A stretch of DNA of 64,000 nt from Mycteria americana. Taxonomy: Eukaryota > Chordata > Aves > Ciconiiformes > Ciconiidae. The stretch spans positions 58,079,562 through 58,143,561 of the forward strand of contig NC_134367.1 of the NCBI RefSeq assembly GCF_035582795.1, written 5' to 3'. Below the pieces are notes generated by a model. It was not told where the DNA came from and did no database searches. It worked only from the letters and a program-made list of their open reading frames with translations. A program made the position numbers and the translations under genes. Of the stretch, positions 1 to 11,424 are shown piece after piece (the stretch's first letter is position 1; each line of letters starts with the position of its first letter).

Positions 1-1940
1 TATGAATACTTACCCCGTCTTTAAGAGTATTTTTGAAAAAGATGTTAAGAAAAGCAAGTTATCAGTGTTCTGGATTCTAAGTTTCCAAAAATGTAAAAGC
101 AGCTTTTTCACATAGTGTGTTGTGAAAGTCTTTGGATTTCTACCTTGTATCTTGCAGTTAGTGAAACTTCAAAAAAAAAAAAGAAAATATACTACACTGA
201 TGATACAAATTTCCTCAAATTTCATTTTTGAAGTATTATTAATTCAGTATTTTTATTTTTCATTGAGTGGAGGCAATGAACTTCTGATAATTCAGTACAT
301 GAAGAAAGACAGTTCTTGCTTACAAGTTCTTGCTTCCTGCTTGGAAAATGTGCATGTTCTTCTGTATGAACAGAGGGATTGGCAGTCAACTGTTCTCTTC
401 CAAACTTACTTTTTCACACCTCTTTTTTTTTTTAATACGTTCCAAAGATACAAAATTGAAAAAGATCAATGTTTTCACAGGATCATAAAACTACATTGGC
501 AAATTGTTGGGATGTGAGTATTGTACTGATGACGCAATTAATTCCTGACATAGAGCATCAATATGTGTATATATACATATCTCAAAGATATATAAATATG
601 TATCAAAGATTATATGTATATATCATCTTTACTTCCTCAAAGTGCGAGCTTCTGCACTGAAATTGAGACTTAATTAAAACCGTGGGAAAACAGGACACTT
701 GCACAGTGAAAACCTCACTTTCTGCCTTAGTGGTTTGAGCGCTTGCCGGGGTGGAGAGAAGTCAGAATCTTGTTTCTTCCAGGGGGATTGTTCCTCTGTG
801 TGGTGTTAAACTGCTAGTAGCAGTAATAAAATACCATCTCTCAGTCATTAAACAGAGTTTCTTTGGCGTGTCATCCTCTGCATGAAGGAGGGAGCTCAGG
901 TTCCCCCGGGAGAGATGTCATTCTGCTCCTGGAGTTTCTGGGCACACTCAAAGAAAACTGGAATAAAATGGGGAGGTTTAGCCACACAGTATAGGGGTCA
1001 AGCGCTGGTTCAAACAGAAGCCCATTAGTATTCTGTAAATATTCTCACTTTTTTTTTTTTTCCTGAGTTATTTCTCAGGTTAGTGAAGTTTTCAATTATT
1101 TTTGCAATATAGCACAGCTTTCTCCACAGGAGTAAAGAATGCATACGTTTTCCTTCAGTTATCCTCTGTCCTGCTAATTAAAGCAGTGGCTTGGAAAGCT
1201 AAAGATACCGTTTTGAAGCTTACAGTCCCCGCAGGGCTTGCAGGCAAGTTTACCATTTGGGGGCAAGTGTTCTGATCACTAAATAATTAGCAAAAACCTC
1301 AGCAGCAGCAGGAGCAGAATCACAAGTGGCCTCAGTTGGGAAGAAGCGCATGGCACGGGAAGCCCCACGTGGCAGCCCGTCCTGGGCTGCTTCTGAAAAT
1401 ACACGGCAAAACGGGGCCTCTGTAGGGAGGAAGGTGGGGGTACCTCTGGTTTCTCGGGGTTTCTGGCCAGAGCAAGGATGGGAGGTGAGCTCTGGGCAGC
1501 ACAACGTGGGGTGGTTCTGGGCATGCTGAACACCACAGGTGCTGCCTGAGCTTTGCGGGAGTTCATGCTTTCCCAGAGCTTTGGTAATCACTGGGGGAAG
1601 GCTGCTGGGCCAGAAATTAGGACTTCTGTTCCACGTGTGTGTAGTAGGACCTAAATTCTCTATTCATTCTCATCCTCAATGCTTACACTAAATCACCCTT
1701 AAAAAGCACACATATAAGGACACTTTTTTTTCATAGGAGATATAACAAGTTACTGGCTTTGCCTACAAATGTTTACTGCGATTTTAGACAGAATAATTTG
1801 CAAGATATAACCTTGATTGACTGTGAGAACACTGAATTAATTCTTACATTCCCATCTTCTGAAAATATTCTGTAAATATGGAATAGTCTGAGATTATTGG
1901 TACCCATTTTGATTTCTATTGTAATCAATTGAAGCGTAAT
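1..1940. other. intergenic DNA, no gene seen
   Basis: No reading frame here resembles a known protein, and the longest open frames are short and compositionally ordinary. A stretch at about 545-625 is rich in alternating AT (TATATACATATC-type). Positions 1250-1600 are more GC-rich than their surroundings and open in several frames at once, which reflects composition and not coding. Poly-T runs occur near 420 and 1050. Nothing else can be supported. Confidence 0.6.
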
Positions 1941-2110
1941 CAGGGAAGTGGTTGAGTCACCATCCCTGGAGGTATTTAAAAGACACGTAGGTGTGGTGCT
2001 TAAGGACATGGTTTAGTGGTGGACTTGGGAGTGTTAGGTTAACGGTTGGACTCAATGATCTTAAGGGTCTTTTCCAACCTAAATGATTCTACAAGTTGAT
2101 GATTCTAAGT
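1941..2110 (+). mobile_element. CR1 LINE, 5'-truncated 3' end
   Basis: This is a short fragment matching the 3' end of avian CR1 elements as I know them. It reads from the end of the ORF2 coding sequence (VESPSLEVFKRHVGVVLKDMV-like, near 1948-2010) into the untranslated tail, with the stretch GGTTGGACTCAATGATCTTA at about 2044 and the TTTTCCAACCTAAATGATTC block near 2070. It ends in degenerate copies of the short ATTCTATG-type terminal repeat (GATTCTACA, GATTCTAAG). Severe 5' truncation is the normal state of CR1 copies. No function remains. Confidence 0.9.
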
Positions 2111-5100
2111 TTACAAGAACTATGCTTATGGATAATATGCCACTGTTAGTTTTAAGGGCAGGTAATTGAAAGTTGTTTCTTTTGAATGCAGCCTCAGAAA
2201 GTTGTAAAGCTGCTGGGTTTTATTATTCAAAGTTGACATGTAAAAGTTAACCCTTGGTTTAATGCTCAATACATTACAACTATTTTTTCTCACTTTATTG
2301 TACTGATTTTATTGTGTATGGTTTTAGAATGTTTTTGATATAAAGTAGTCTGTATTAAAGTTCAATAGCTGAAAGATATTGTTATCTCTTATGTGATGTT
2401 TTCCCTTATGCACCATTCATGTTTGCGGAACAGTGCCAGCAATAGCTAAAGAGCAGTTCCCAGCCTGAATTGTGGAGTCAGGGATTTTTATGTTCTTTAT
2501 GCCTTGTTTGTACATGTCATTAAATTACTGATACACTGTGTAACTTGACTACCTTTTTTTTTTTTTTTTTGCAGTTCAGTTAATTTTAAAATTTCTGAGA
2601 AATTAAAGAAATGAATGTACATACATTTAAATTCAAAGCAGACTGCTGGAGTTGATGTTCTTTACTGCCTGGGAAAAGGACTCATGGATTATACTGGGAG
2701 ATCCCTTTCTGGGAAAATCTTATGACAGAAACTGCTAATTCTAGTAGATTAATTTTCCAGTTGTTTTCCCAAAGCTGTCCTTATGGGAAGCTCTTAATTA
2801 GTAGTATATTTTTAATCAATTTGTGTTTTTTACCGGCAGTCAACCCTATTAATAATTTTTACTTGCTTTTATGTAAAATTTGTTGATGTTCAGTTCTTTG
2901 CAGACCCTTTCATGCCTACAACACAGTTAATCCTGCAGAGTGCCAAAAGAAAGGAGCAATTATGCTCCTCAAATGGTTCTGGCCAACATATATGCAGCTG
3001 TACAGCAAATGAAAACAGAGTAGTGTAGGGAAAATGAGAGGGAAGCCTTGAAATGTTCATGTCCTCAAACACGCCTGTGATGCTGTCAAGAAACCCAGTG
3101 AGCGTGCCTCTGCCTTTCAGCCAGGAACATCTCACGCACCCCGCCTCTGTCTTTCAGAAATCTTTTGATAGTGTATTTCGGGCCCACTCTCTTAGGTGAC
3201 ATTAAATTTCTCTTGTCTGCAGCCCTAAAAGACATAAAGTGAGAGGACAGACGATGTTCTTTGTTTCTGTGGCAGTCGTGTGGGGAGAAGACTTTAAAAT
3301 GACCAGCACAGGCTGTCTGCAGGTGAGCGAACCCAGTCACTCAGCTAAACAGGAATGAACTAGTCAGTCTAAAAATTATTGTGTCTACAGGAAAGGGCTG
3401 CCCACAAGCATTCTCTAATCTTGTGATTAATAAAACAAATTAAATTAAATTAATGTGATTAACAAATCTTATTCAAATGCATGGAATAATAAATAAGAGC
3501 CTACAAATAATTTATGCTAGTTCTGTTTCTACATAGAAAGTGGTAGAAAAAAGGGACTTATTTCCAAATATTAAACAATTTGTAGACCAGCATAAATAAA
3601 ATGTTCATTTTGATCTTCTGGATAAGAAGTACTTTTGGTTAGACTTCAATGCTTATTTAAGTATTGAAGCAGCTCAATTTAATTCACTGTAACCAATCAT
3701 ATCGCCTAACTAAACATAAAAATATTGATCTGTGACTAAAACACAGTGCCTCCCATTACCAAAGTAATTCAAATGCTGAGTGAAACTCTGGAATGATTTA
3801 AATAAGATCAAAAATCAAAATGAAATAAAACCTGAGGATATTCTGAGGACAGGATGGAAAAGGTGAGATTTCTTGAGGGGAATAGAGCTCACCCGTTTCC
3901 CCTTTGCTCTTCAGACATGGCCAAAGTAGCCAAACTTTCTGTCCGTCAGTTCTGCCACATGTGGAAAACTCATCAATCTCTACAAGATTTCAAAGACCAC
4001 CACAGAAAGGCAGTTGCTGTTTGTAAAGCCTGGCTAAAAAGTATTAGAATTTATGTCAAAACCACTCATTTTTTCTAAACGTCCAAAGCACAATTATTAT
4101 TGCACAGCTGATTTTCTGTTTGGTAATGAGAAAAATGTTTTTCATCAATAAAGGTACGAAAGTATCTTTGGCTGGGTAGGCATTTGGGGGAGTTACCTAC
4201 TCTGGTTTTCTTTTATTTGTGTAGGTTTCTATTTTGGAGTTTGGCTGTATAGCCTTTATTTACATTGCTGTGTAGTACGTAATGTGTGCAGATTGATTGA
4301 ATCCAGGGAGATTACCCGTCAGAGTAAGGAGCAGACGGTGTCAATACACATTCTGAAATTTTCTTTTATTTCAGTGCTAATGTATTAGGTCATTGCAGGA
4401 CCTCCTGAAGAAATTTAAAGATTGTTTTGTGAAAGACTGCATTACTTTCACACTATGTTACTCTATGGTTTGAAAACCTGAAATGGCCATATTTGTTTTA
4501 AAAAACTCCTATCCTTTGGAACAAAATGACTGGAAAACCTCACCACCAATATAGACAAATAAAAGCTCACAAAATACCATGAGGCCATCTCAGTGCAGGA
4601 TTTTTGAAAGTGAAATGGAAAATAAAACAAACAAAAAGGTTAACTGGCATTCAAGAGCCGACATAATTCATGTTTATTTTCACTGTGTACAGAAGGTGGA
4701 GCCAAATTCATAAGGATCTGTGAACTCATACTTCATTCTTTCTTTGAATGGTTTTCTACTGTCTTTCTAGAGGGGCAGCTTGCTCTGAGGAGATATTTAT
4801 CAGAATCAGTTACAATGCTGGGATAAGTCCTTTTAAGACCAACTTTTCTGGTGTTTAAGCTGTCTGTAATGAGCTTTAGAAGTTCCTTGGTGCAGCTGAA
4901 GAGCATCTGAGCCTCCATGTATTACCCTTCTCCCTTTCTGCCCATTAGCGAACCAGGAACAAATTGATATTTCTAAATGTAGCATGGGGAAGTGAGCAAG
5001 CTGAGTATCACCATGAAGAAGCTGTGGTGAGATCTTAGTGGTATGAAGTGGCAGGCACCGACCAGAACAAAGAACGGAAAAAGAGACAATCACCCCAGAC

Positions 5101-5254
5101 TTTGAACACTGTATTTTCCTTCTCTGAAATCCTCATAAATTTTAAAAAGAAACACCCATTTAGCTGTTTTCACTGCTAGCTGATATTTCAAAAAGCAACT
5201 AGAGAATAGGACAGAATACTTTTTGGCTTAAAGGACGAAGCCAGACATTAAGAA
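2111..5254. other. intergenic DNA, no gene seen
   Basis: AT-rich sequence without a recognisable gene. It has a 20-base-class poly-T run followed by GCAG near 2552-2575, which resembles a splice acceptor but has no open exon behind it, and a small AAATT-type tandem near 3437-3455. Open frames at 3854-4078 and on the minus strand at 2890-3340 have no recognisable domains. Confidence 0.55.
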
Positions 5255-5410
5255 ATTTTGCTCCTAATCCTGGTTGTGCTATGAGCTGTCTATGACTCAG
5301 GAGAGCTGCTGATATTCTCCATGACGAACTTTCCATCTCCGTAAAAGAGGTTAATATAACGTAACTTGTTCTGTGATAATATTTATAAAGCACTCTGAGA
5401 TTTTAGACAG
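5255..5410 (+). repeat. MIR-like ancient SINE remnant
   Basis: The order of motifs follows the MIR core. A stretch like 'loss of ... tgactcaggagagctgc' is followed by 'tttccatctccgtaaaagag' (the equivalent of TTTCCTCATCTGTAAAATGGG), then a GTGATAATATTTATAAAGCACT segment corresponding to the 3' part (GTAAAGCGCTTTGAGA). The match is diverged and was made by eye. Another old tRNA-derived SINE with the same core is possible. Confidence 0.5.
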
Positions 5411-8400
5411 ATGACTGTGCAACAGTCCGGAGAATAGTGACCATTTGCTAGGCTGGGCTCTGATCCGATGGCATCTGTCACTGAGAACTTCTCCACACTT
5501 TCATCTGAGGTGCTCCAGTCTTGATGTGTTTCCAGCAGGGTCTCTTTCAAAATAGCAGCTTTTTTCTTTTGCAGGCAAATCAGTAAGAGCAGAATCTATC
5601 TTGCGCTGACTAAGCCTCCTTTTCCCTTGGGGAATATCTAGCTTTAATAGCCCCATAGCAAATGAATCTGAGAGACCAGTTTCAACAAGGAACGGCAAGT
5701 GTGCTCACTAAGAGACAGCCTTGTGGTTATCCTACTTTTAATTATTACTATCCTTACGATTATCAGAAAATATTCTCTTATACGCTATGTGCTGTGCCAC
5801 CCAAGTGGGAGCAGCTACCGCTTGAGGGATGACAATTGCCTTTGCTTTGAACAAGCAATGACCCTTTGAAACTCGGGGCGGGGGGGAAGGCTGTGTTTTT
5901 CAGACCCGATGGTGCTGGGCGCAGCAGCTTCCAGTGGGCTCCAGCCCAGTCACCCCAGCTGACAGAACATGGAAGGGCTGTGGCCAGCAACTTCAAAGCT
6001 GTGTTATATTTCTACGTGATGTAAATTCCTCAAACAAGCGAAAACCACTGGCTGCTTTAAAAAAAAAATCATTAGTCTGCACATTTATGTGCTTAGGTAA
6101 TCAAGAAATACCGCATTGTTGTTCCTTGGAGATTCTGAGAAGCTTTACCTCAATAGGGCATGAAACAGGGCCATGCATTATTCAGAAATCTGTCTTTAAA
6201 GCCAAATGTGCAAGAAGGGATATAGGTGAAAACGTGCTGAAGCTTACGTGCCATCCAGGGACGTGGGTGACTGCACAGCTGCCTTGAAAGGCACCCAAGA
6301 AAATCTGTATTGCATGTGTCTATTCATCTCAGCTTACTGTATATTCAGCTCAGTTTACTCGGGCCGTGGCCTCCTCTCCGAAATTGCACAGGGCGAGGAT
6401 AGTGCTGTGCATGGGAGTACTGGGAAGTGAATTTTGCAAACAAATTGAAAACAAGTGAAGACATGCTATTTGTCTTAAGAACTCCATAAATCACAGACAT
6501 CCTTAACTGGGAGTAGACCATGAACCCCACTGGTATCAACGGGAAATTTTGTAATGGTCAAAGGACTGGAGAGCCTTCCAAATGAAACATTCACTCAGGC
6601 TTTCCTGGCGAATCGGGTTACTAAAGTATTTTTGAGGGAGTATTTGGAGGCGATATGAGGGAAAAGTTTCTGTATAGAATTTTGTACTTGTGTTCAGGTA
6701 ATAAATAGAAAGAAAACAGTGGACTGAGTTCTGTGTTAACCATGAATCTGTGTCAAAGGCTAGAAATACTAAATAATCCAATTTATGGTTCCCTTTGGTA
6801 AGTCTGTGTAGAAATGCAGCAGCAGTGCTATGGGCTCTGAACTATTTCACTGGTTCAGCTGAGGATTCAAGAGAGAGTGGACAGAAATCCTGTGGAAGTC
6901 ACCCTGAGGTTCGGTCCCAGAGACGCACTTGATGGAGCCTGGGCTCCAGCACTGCGTCTGGGTCGCAGTGCGAACGTGCCTTTACAGATTGTGCTGTAGC
7001 CTGCCAAACCAAAGACAAACAGGTTCTGCAGTCCTGGCATTGCCATGCTGAAAGATTGCTTCACAAGACAGCGCCGTCTGCTCCACAAGGCAAGATGTCA
7101 ATGGATGGCAATATAGGTCCCAGAGAACTCTGGGCCCCAAAATCTTCAGTTCCATGGTGTAGAAACAGTCTGTGTTCCACAATACAAGGCTTCAAATCTA
7201 ACTGTGATCTTCTTACCCGTCTCTTAGTCCGTAATTAAGAACAGACTTGCAAATATCTCAGGTCTGATACCCCCGTGCTTTCCTGTTGAACACAGCTTCA
7301 GCTGAAGAGGGGTTGTGTGTGAAGACATTTGTTCAATCTGAAAAGCTGATTTCCATTGCAATGCAAATGAGTGTGAGACTTTGTGGTAACCTTGTGAAAT
7401 GGTAGATCATTGCATCATCTGAAGCTGAATATGTTCTGGTAATAGGCTGTGATCATGGAGACATATTTCCAAACTCTAAGAGACATTTCCAAGTCATTTT
7501 TATCAGGACTACTAATAATTCTTCTTAATTCTACACAGTACCACAGTGGAGACTTGAAATACTTTCCCTTTTTATGTGGATAATGCCGTAGCAAAGCCAA
7601 GTGTTATGCTTATTATTGCTGCAAAATTATTCTTCCCTTGTTACTAACATACACATTTTAGTTTTCCAAAGTGGATTTTAAGAGTGTTGGGCTTCTCACA
7701 AATACTGTTTGTTTATTTAAGTGGAGAAATACTTCTCGGTCCTTCTTTTAGAAACAGAATGTTTGAAAAATTGCAAAGCCTATACAGGAAGATACATGGA
7801 AAAATGCAAGACTGGGCAAGCTGGACCCTGTGATCGTGCCAGCTTCGACAGGGAACGATAGCATTGCATGCTAGCATGCTATAGTTTAAGTTTTTTTTTT
7901 CCTGGCATAAAGCTACTTTCCTAAGGGGCAGCTTTTTCAGCACCAACACATACGATTTCCCAAATTTCTTCATTGTCTCAGCATCGGCACACATGTAGCC
8001 ATGTTGTTGGTATTTTGTACTTTACTCTAGAATAACCAGTGTTTCATGGGGCAGTAGCAGGAGCATTATGTGTACTCCACTCACTGTCTCTACCATAGTC
8101 ATGAGGCACTGAAATGCTATGGTTTGTGTATTACAATTTTTTTAATTCTCAAGAAGAAGAGCTCACAGCCTGTTAAGCACAAAGCTCCATTTCTCCCTTG
8201 CTGTAAAGAGAAAAAGTAACCTTAAAACAACATTCAGAGAACATGAAGAAAAGGTTCTCTTTGCCATATGGCTTGGACAACTGTAAAAACGAAAAAAGCT
8301 GTCGAAACTAACAGCCAGTATCAAAGGAAAGGGGGCAAGCTAGGGAACCCAGCCGTCCCCATCCGTAGCCGGAGGAAGGAGAATGGAAGGCGTACAGATG

Positions 8401-9192
8401 TAGTGTACTAGCTCTTTTTCTCAAACAGGAGGCAGTGTGGTCTGCTACAAACAGCTCCAGAGCAGGAACCAGGACTGTGTGTTTCCTTCCCAGCTTCAAA
8501 GCTCCCTGCTGAGTATCTTTCTTCAAAGATCTTGTCTTAGATCTCTTCTCCGGAGAGTGCTGGGTGAAAAGCAGTAGGTAAAAGGCTGTGAAAAATAAGC
8601 AGCGATATCCAGGTTGTGTTGTAGAGTGTAACATTCATTACTTCAAAAAGAAACTATAAAGAGGACCTTTATTTGGGAACCTCTCAATGGCCATTACTGG
8701 ACTTCTCCCGTCCTTTATAGCCCTTAAAGAGCAAAAAATGCTCATCCACACTACTGAGCCCAGAAATAGCCCATGAGAATAACATGAATTGACACCCGAA
8801 GGAGTCTGGTAGAGCCCAAAATGTGAAACTTCATTGAGAACTATCTAACCACAAACACTTCTAGAGAAGCTCTTAAGCAGTTCCACAGAGGAGCTAATAC
8901 CCCATGACACGAACAAGTACAAGACCAATTTCTAATGCAGTTTGGACTCCATGTGTGAGGAGCTTAACACAGGCAGAGAAATAAATTCATCTCTGTTCAA
9001 CAGAGGCGGCATTTTTCAAGGAGCGTTTAACCAGGGACTGGTCAGGAGCAAAGCCAATCTAGTTTCATTCTAATTGCATAGATGAGTTTTGGAGCATGCT
9101 TTTATTCTGTGAAATGCACTCAAAAGTTATCAGGAGCATTTCTTCTCACTATTGAAGACTGATTCTCTGTACTATGCTTTATTTTCTGAAGT
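5411..9192. other. intergenic DNA, no gene seen
   Basis: No supportable exon. A 14-base perfect palindrome, GCATGCTAGCATGC, lies at 7866-7879 within a longer imperfect one (about 7858-7883). Open frames on both strands near 6867-7240 overlap each other and have no recognisable domain. No repeat family was identified with confidence. Confidence 0.5.
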
Positions 9193-9215
9193 TTCCTGGA
9201 AAGAGTTTCCTGGAA
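9193..9215. promoter_or_regulatory. two tandem STAT-type sites (TTCCTGGAA)
   Basis: The 9-base motif TTCCTGGAA, a perfect match to the TTCNNNGAA class bound by STAT dimers, occurs at 9193-9201 and again at 9207-9215, 14 bases apart. The pair lies about 0.66 kb upstream of the predicted GJA1 start. Side-by-side sites can bind STAT tetramers. That they act on GJA1 is inference. Confidence 0.35.
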
Positions 9216-9250
9216 TGTGAGATCATTTCTTCATTTCTCCCATGGGATAG

Positions 9251-9252
9251 AC

Positions 9253-9287
<35 letters not shown>
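9251..9287 (+). repeat. (AC)n microsatellite
   Basis: An almost pure AC dinucleotide run with one G interruption near its start, followed by an AAT-rich tail. It lies about 0.6 kb upstream of the GJA1 transcription start and is likely length-polymorphic. Confidence 0.95.
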
Positions 9288-9289
<2 letters not shown>

Positions 9290-9657
9290 TAATAATAAAA
9301 AAATGTGTGATGGGTATCTGCTGTGGAAACAAACACGCTGCTCCTGGTGTGTACTTTCATGTGTGCACGTAAAGGAAACAGACCTCAGTAAACAAAGCTG
9401 TGTTCACAACAAAAAGTGGAGAGGGCTTGTGAGGGCTTCCTCTCCTATGTAGTGGCAAGGAGGGAATGGGGACAGCAGCTATGCGGTCCAGCCCCAGCAT
9501 CCAGGAGGTTCACGCCGGTTACCCATTAATCCCTTTCACGCATTTTTCCCTTTCCCTGCAGTGAAACTGCTGGTGCACACCAGAGAGCTAAGTTGTTTCA
9601 TCTGTCCCGGGCAAGCCCGGATCTGGATAAAGTGCCACCCAGGTGCCCTCAGTGGCC

Positions 9658-9680
9658 GGGGGGGGTGTGGGGGTGTGGGG
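9658..9680 (+). promoter_or_regulatory. putative G-quadruplex upstream of GJA1
   Basis: Three G runs of 8, 5 and 4 bases (9658-9665, 9669-9673, 9677-9680) are separated by TGT spacers. The 8-base run can supply two tracts, so four tracts of three G are available. It lies about 200 bases upstream of the predicted start on the coding strand. It may also serve as an Sp1/KLF-type GC/GT box. Folding or binding has not been shown. Confidence 0.45.
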
Positions 9681-9689
9681 TGGCTGCTG

Positions 9690-9876
9690 ACTGCTCGTGT
9701 ATTTGTTTTGTTACATCAGCAAGAGTGGACTTTCATGCCTTCGCTCCCTCCTTTTCCCCGGGCTGGTTTTTGCTGTGCCTTCAGTTCTTTCCCTCCTCCC
9801 CCACCTTCCTCCTCTCCATTTGCAGAGCGCCCCTCCTCCTGGGCTGCCACCCCTCCTTTTCCCCTCCTCTTTCACA
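9690..9876 (+). promoter_or_regulatory. GJA1: GJA1 proximal promoter
   Basis: This is the sequence immediately upstream of exon 1. It is strongly pyrimidine-rich (CCTCCTCCC-type blocks at about 9785-9870), giving Sp1/KLF-like boxes when read on the other strand, and ends in TTCACAGTCAGAGGC at the predicted start. I see no clean TATA box at the usual distance. Placement depends on the match of exon 1 to the known mammalian connexin 43 mRNA start. Confidence 0.6.
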
Positions 9877-10110
9877 GTCAGAGGCTTGAAAACTTGTTAA
9901 AAGCTCTCCCAGTGTTCCAAGTTAGAAAAAACTTTTACGAGGTATCAGCACTTTTCTTTCATTAGTGGGGAAGGAAGGATGAAAAATACAAAACAGCAGT
10001 AGACTTTTAAAGTTTAAATAGACAGGTCTGAGTGCCTGAACGTGCTCTTCCATTTTACTTTAACCCTCCAAAGAAGTATTCTGATCCAGTTTCACTGCTG
10101 ATCAGCAAGG
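9877..10110 (+). other. GJA1: GJA1 exon 1 (non-coding, 5' UTR)
   Basis: This segment closely resembles the 5' UTR of mammalian connexin 43 mRNA as I recall it. Shared blocks include GAGGCTTGAAAACTT, CTTTTACGAGGTATCAGCAC, TTAAATAGACAGGTCTGAGT and CATTTTACTTTAACCCTCCA. It ends at AAGG|GTAAGT, a textbook splice donor at 10111. Such conservation in a leader is unusual, and this leader has been reported to have internal ribosome entry activity in mammals. The exact transcription start is an estimate from the recalled mRNA and could shift by tens of bases. Together with 16 bases of exon 2 it makes a leader of about 250 bases. Confidence 0.85.
9979..10002 (+). promoter_or_regulatory. short upstream ORF in GJA1 leader
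   Basis: An ATG at 9979 opens a 7-codon frame (Met-Lys-Asn-Thr-Lys-Gln-Gln) that stops with TAG at 10000-10002. It is the only ATG I find in exon 1 plus the 16 exon-2 leader bases. The context is AAGGATGA: the purine at -3 is favourable and +4 is A. The recalled human leader has a GTG at the corresponding place, so this ORF may be bird-specific. Translation is not shown. Confidence 0.45.
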
Positions 10111-11385
10111 GTAAGTTGCAAGCTCTCCTTTTCCATCTTTTTGTGTATCACTTTTCCTGAAAACACTTTTTTTTTTTCACCCTAACAATTTTGTGTTATC
10201 GCGCTGATGGTTGAACGTGTTTAAAACTATACATCTATAAAAGCGTAAGTTCTCTTAAAGTGCCAAGTTCAGACTTGTAGGAATTCTTTGCTTTCTTTGG
10301 TCATCTTTCTATACATTTCTTCAGATACGACACTTTCACAACTTTTAACCTGGTTGCGCTGAAGGAGAAACTGTGGTGAAGTAACTGCAGGGCTGAGTTG
10401 CGGACTTGTTGCTAGTGTTTGGGTGGAATCGCTCCTCTGCGTGCTTGCCTCGGACTAAAGGAGCTCCTTTAAAGAAAAACCCGAGGTGCGCTTCAGGCTC
10501 TTCTGTTGTACCGAAATTGCATCAGAAGTTGGTAACAGGGAGCCCTTGTCTTGACTGCGTCCCATTTCTGCCCCACACATTTTGCTTTCACATGGGAATC
10601 CTGATTGATGCCTAATAGTTTGTGCAGAGCAAGGTTCTTAATTAGGTGCTTTGTTAAGTGCTGCAGCTACTAAAGTGGTGACTTTCACGTGGTCTTCCTG
10701 ATAAGATTTCCCCTTTTCTTCTAAAATAGAAGTGATAAAATCCAGACGTGGGTTATGGATTTTTAACCTGGTTTGTATATAGTTACTCTGTTTTAGCAAC
10801 CTCGGTGAGGGATTTTAGCGAAGGAATGTGAGATATCATGATATGCCTTACCACGTTGGCAATGTCTGTGAAAGTCTTGGGTAGATATAAATGAAAGTTG
10901 TCTGGGAAGAACTGTGCAAGAATATCCACAATATGTGTCATAATCCCAATATGACACATTCCCTTTATATTATTACCTTGAAGGCTTAAATACCAAAATG
11001 TGGAGGACAAAAATGCTTGAGCAGCATCTTTTGGAGAACTAAAAGGCTTTTTACGTTGCAGGACTTGGAGTGATTCCTTATAGCAGTTGTTGCCTGCTGC
11101 TTGCCAGTAGTTAAAGAGCAACACGAGGAGGCAGGAAAAAGAGCCTTCAGCTGAAAGACAGACGAAGCACAGAGTCTATCTTATCGAGTAACACGTTCTC
11201 CTCTTAAACAAGAATATTGTGTGCTTATGTTTGTCCTCACATTTTGCCTTGAGATAACCAGCGAGCCTCATGAAGTGGCATATTTCATCTGAGGAGTTCC
11301 TTTTGATTTTTGTACGTGAGATTTATGACAAAAACCCCTGGCAATGGGGACAAAAATGGGCTACGGACACCTTGTGCCTGACTTC

Positions 11386-11424
11386 TGTGTGTGTGTGTGT
11401 GTGTGCGCGTGTGCGTGTGTGCGC
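11386..11424 (+). repeat. (TG)n microsatellite with CG interruptions
   Basis: A TG dinucleotide run whose second half alternates TG with CG (GTGTGCGCGTGTGCG). Alternating purine-pyrimidine sequence of this kind can adopt Z-DNA. It lies in GJA1 intron 1. Confidence 0.92.

Noticed and set aside
2551-2575. Long T run followed by GCAG, like a splice acceptor
   Set aside because: No conserved or long open exon follows. Homopolymer T runs are common in this window.
9561-9965. 134-codon open frame upstream of and overlapping GJA1 exon 1
   Set aside because: It spans the pyrimidine-rich promoter and the non-coding exon. Low-complexity Pro/Ser/Phe composition and no domain.
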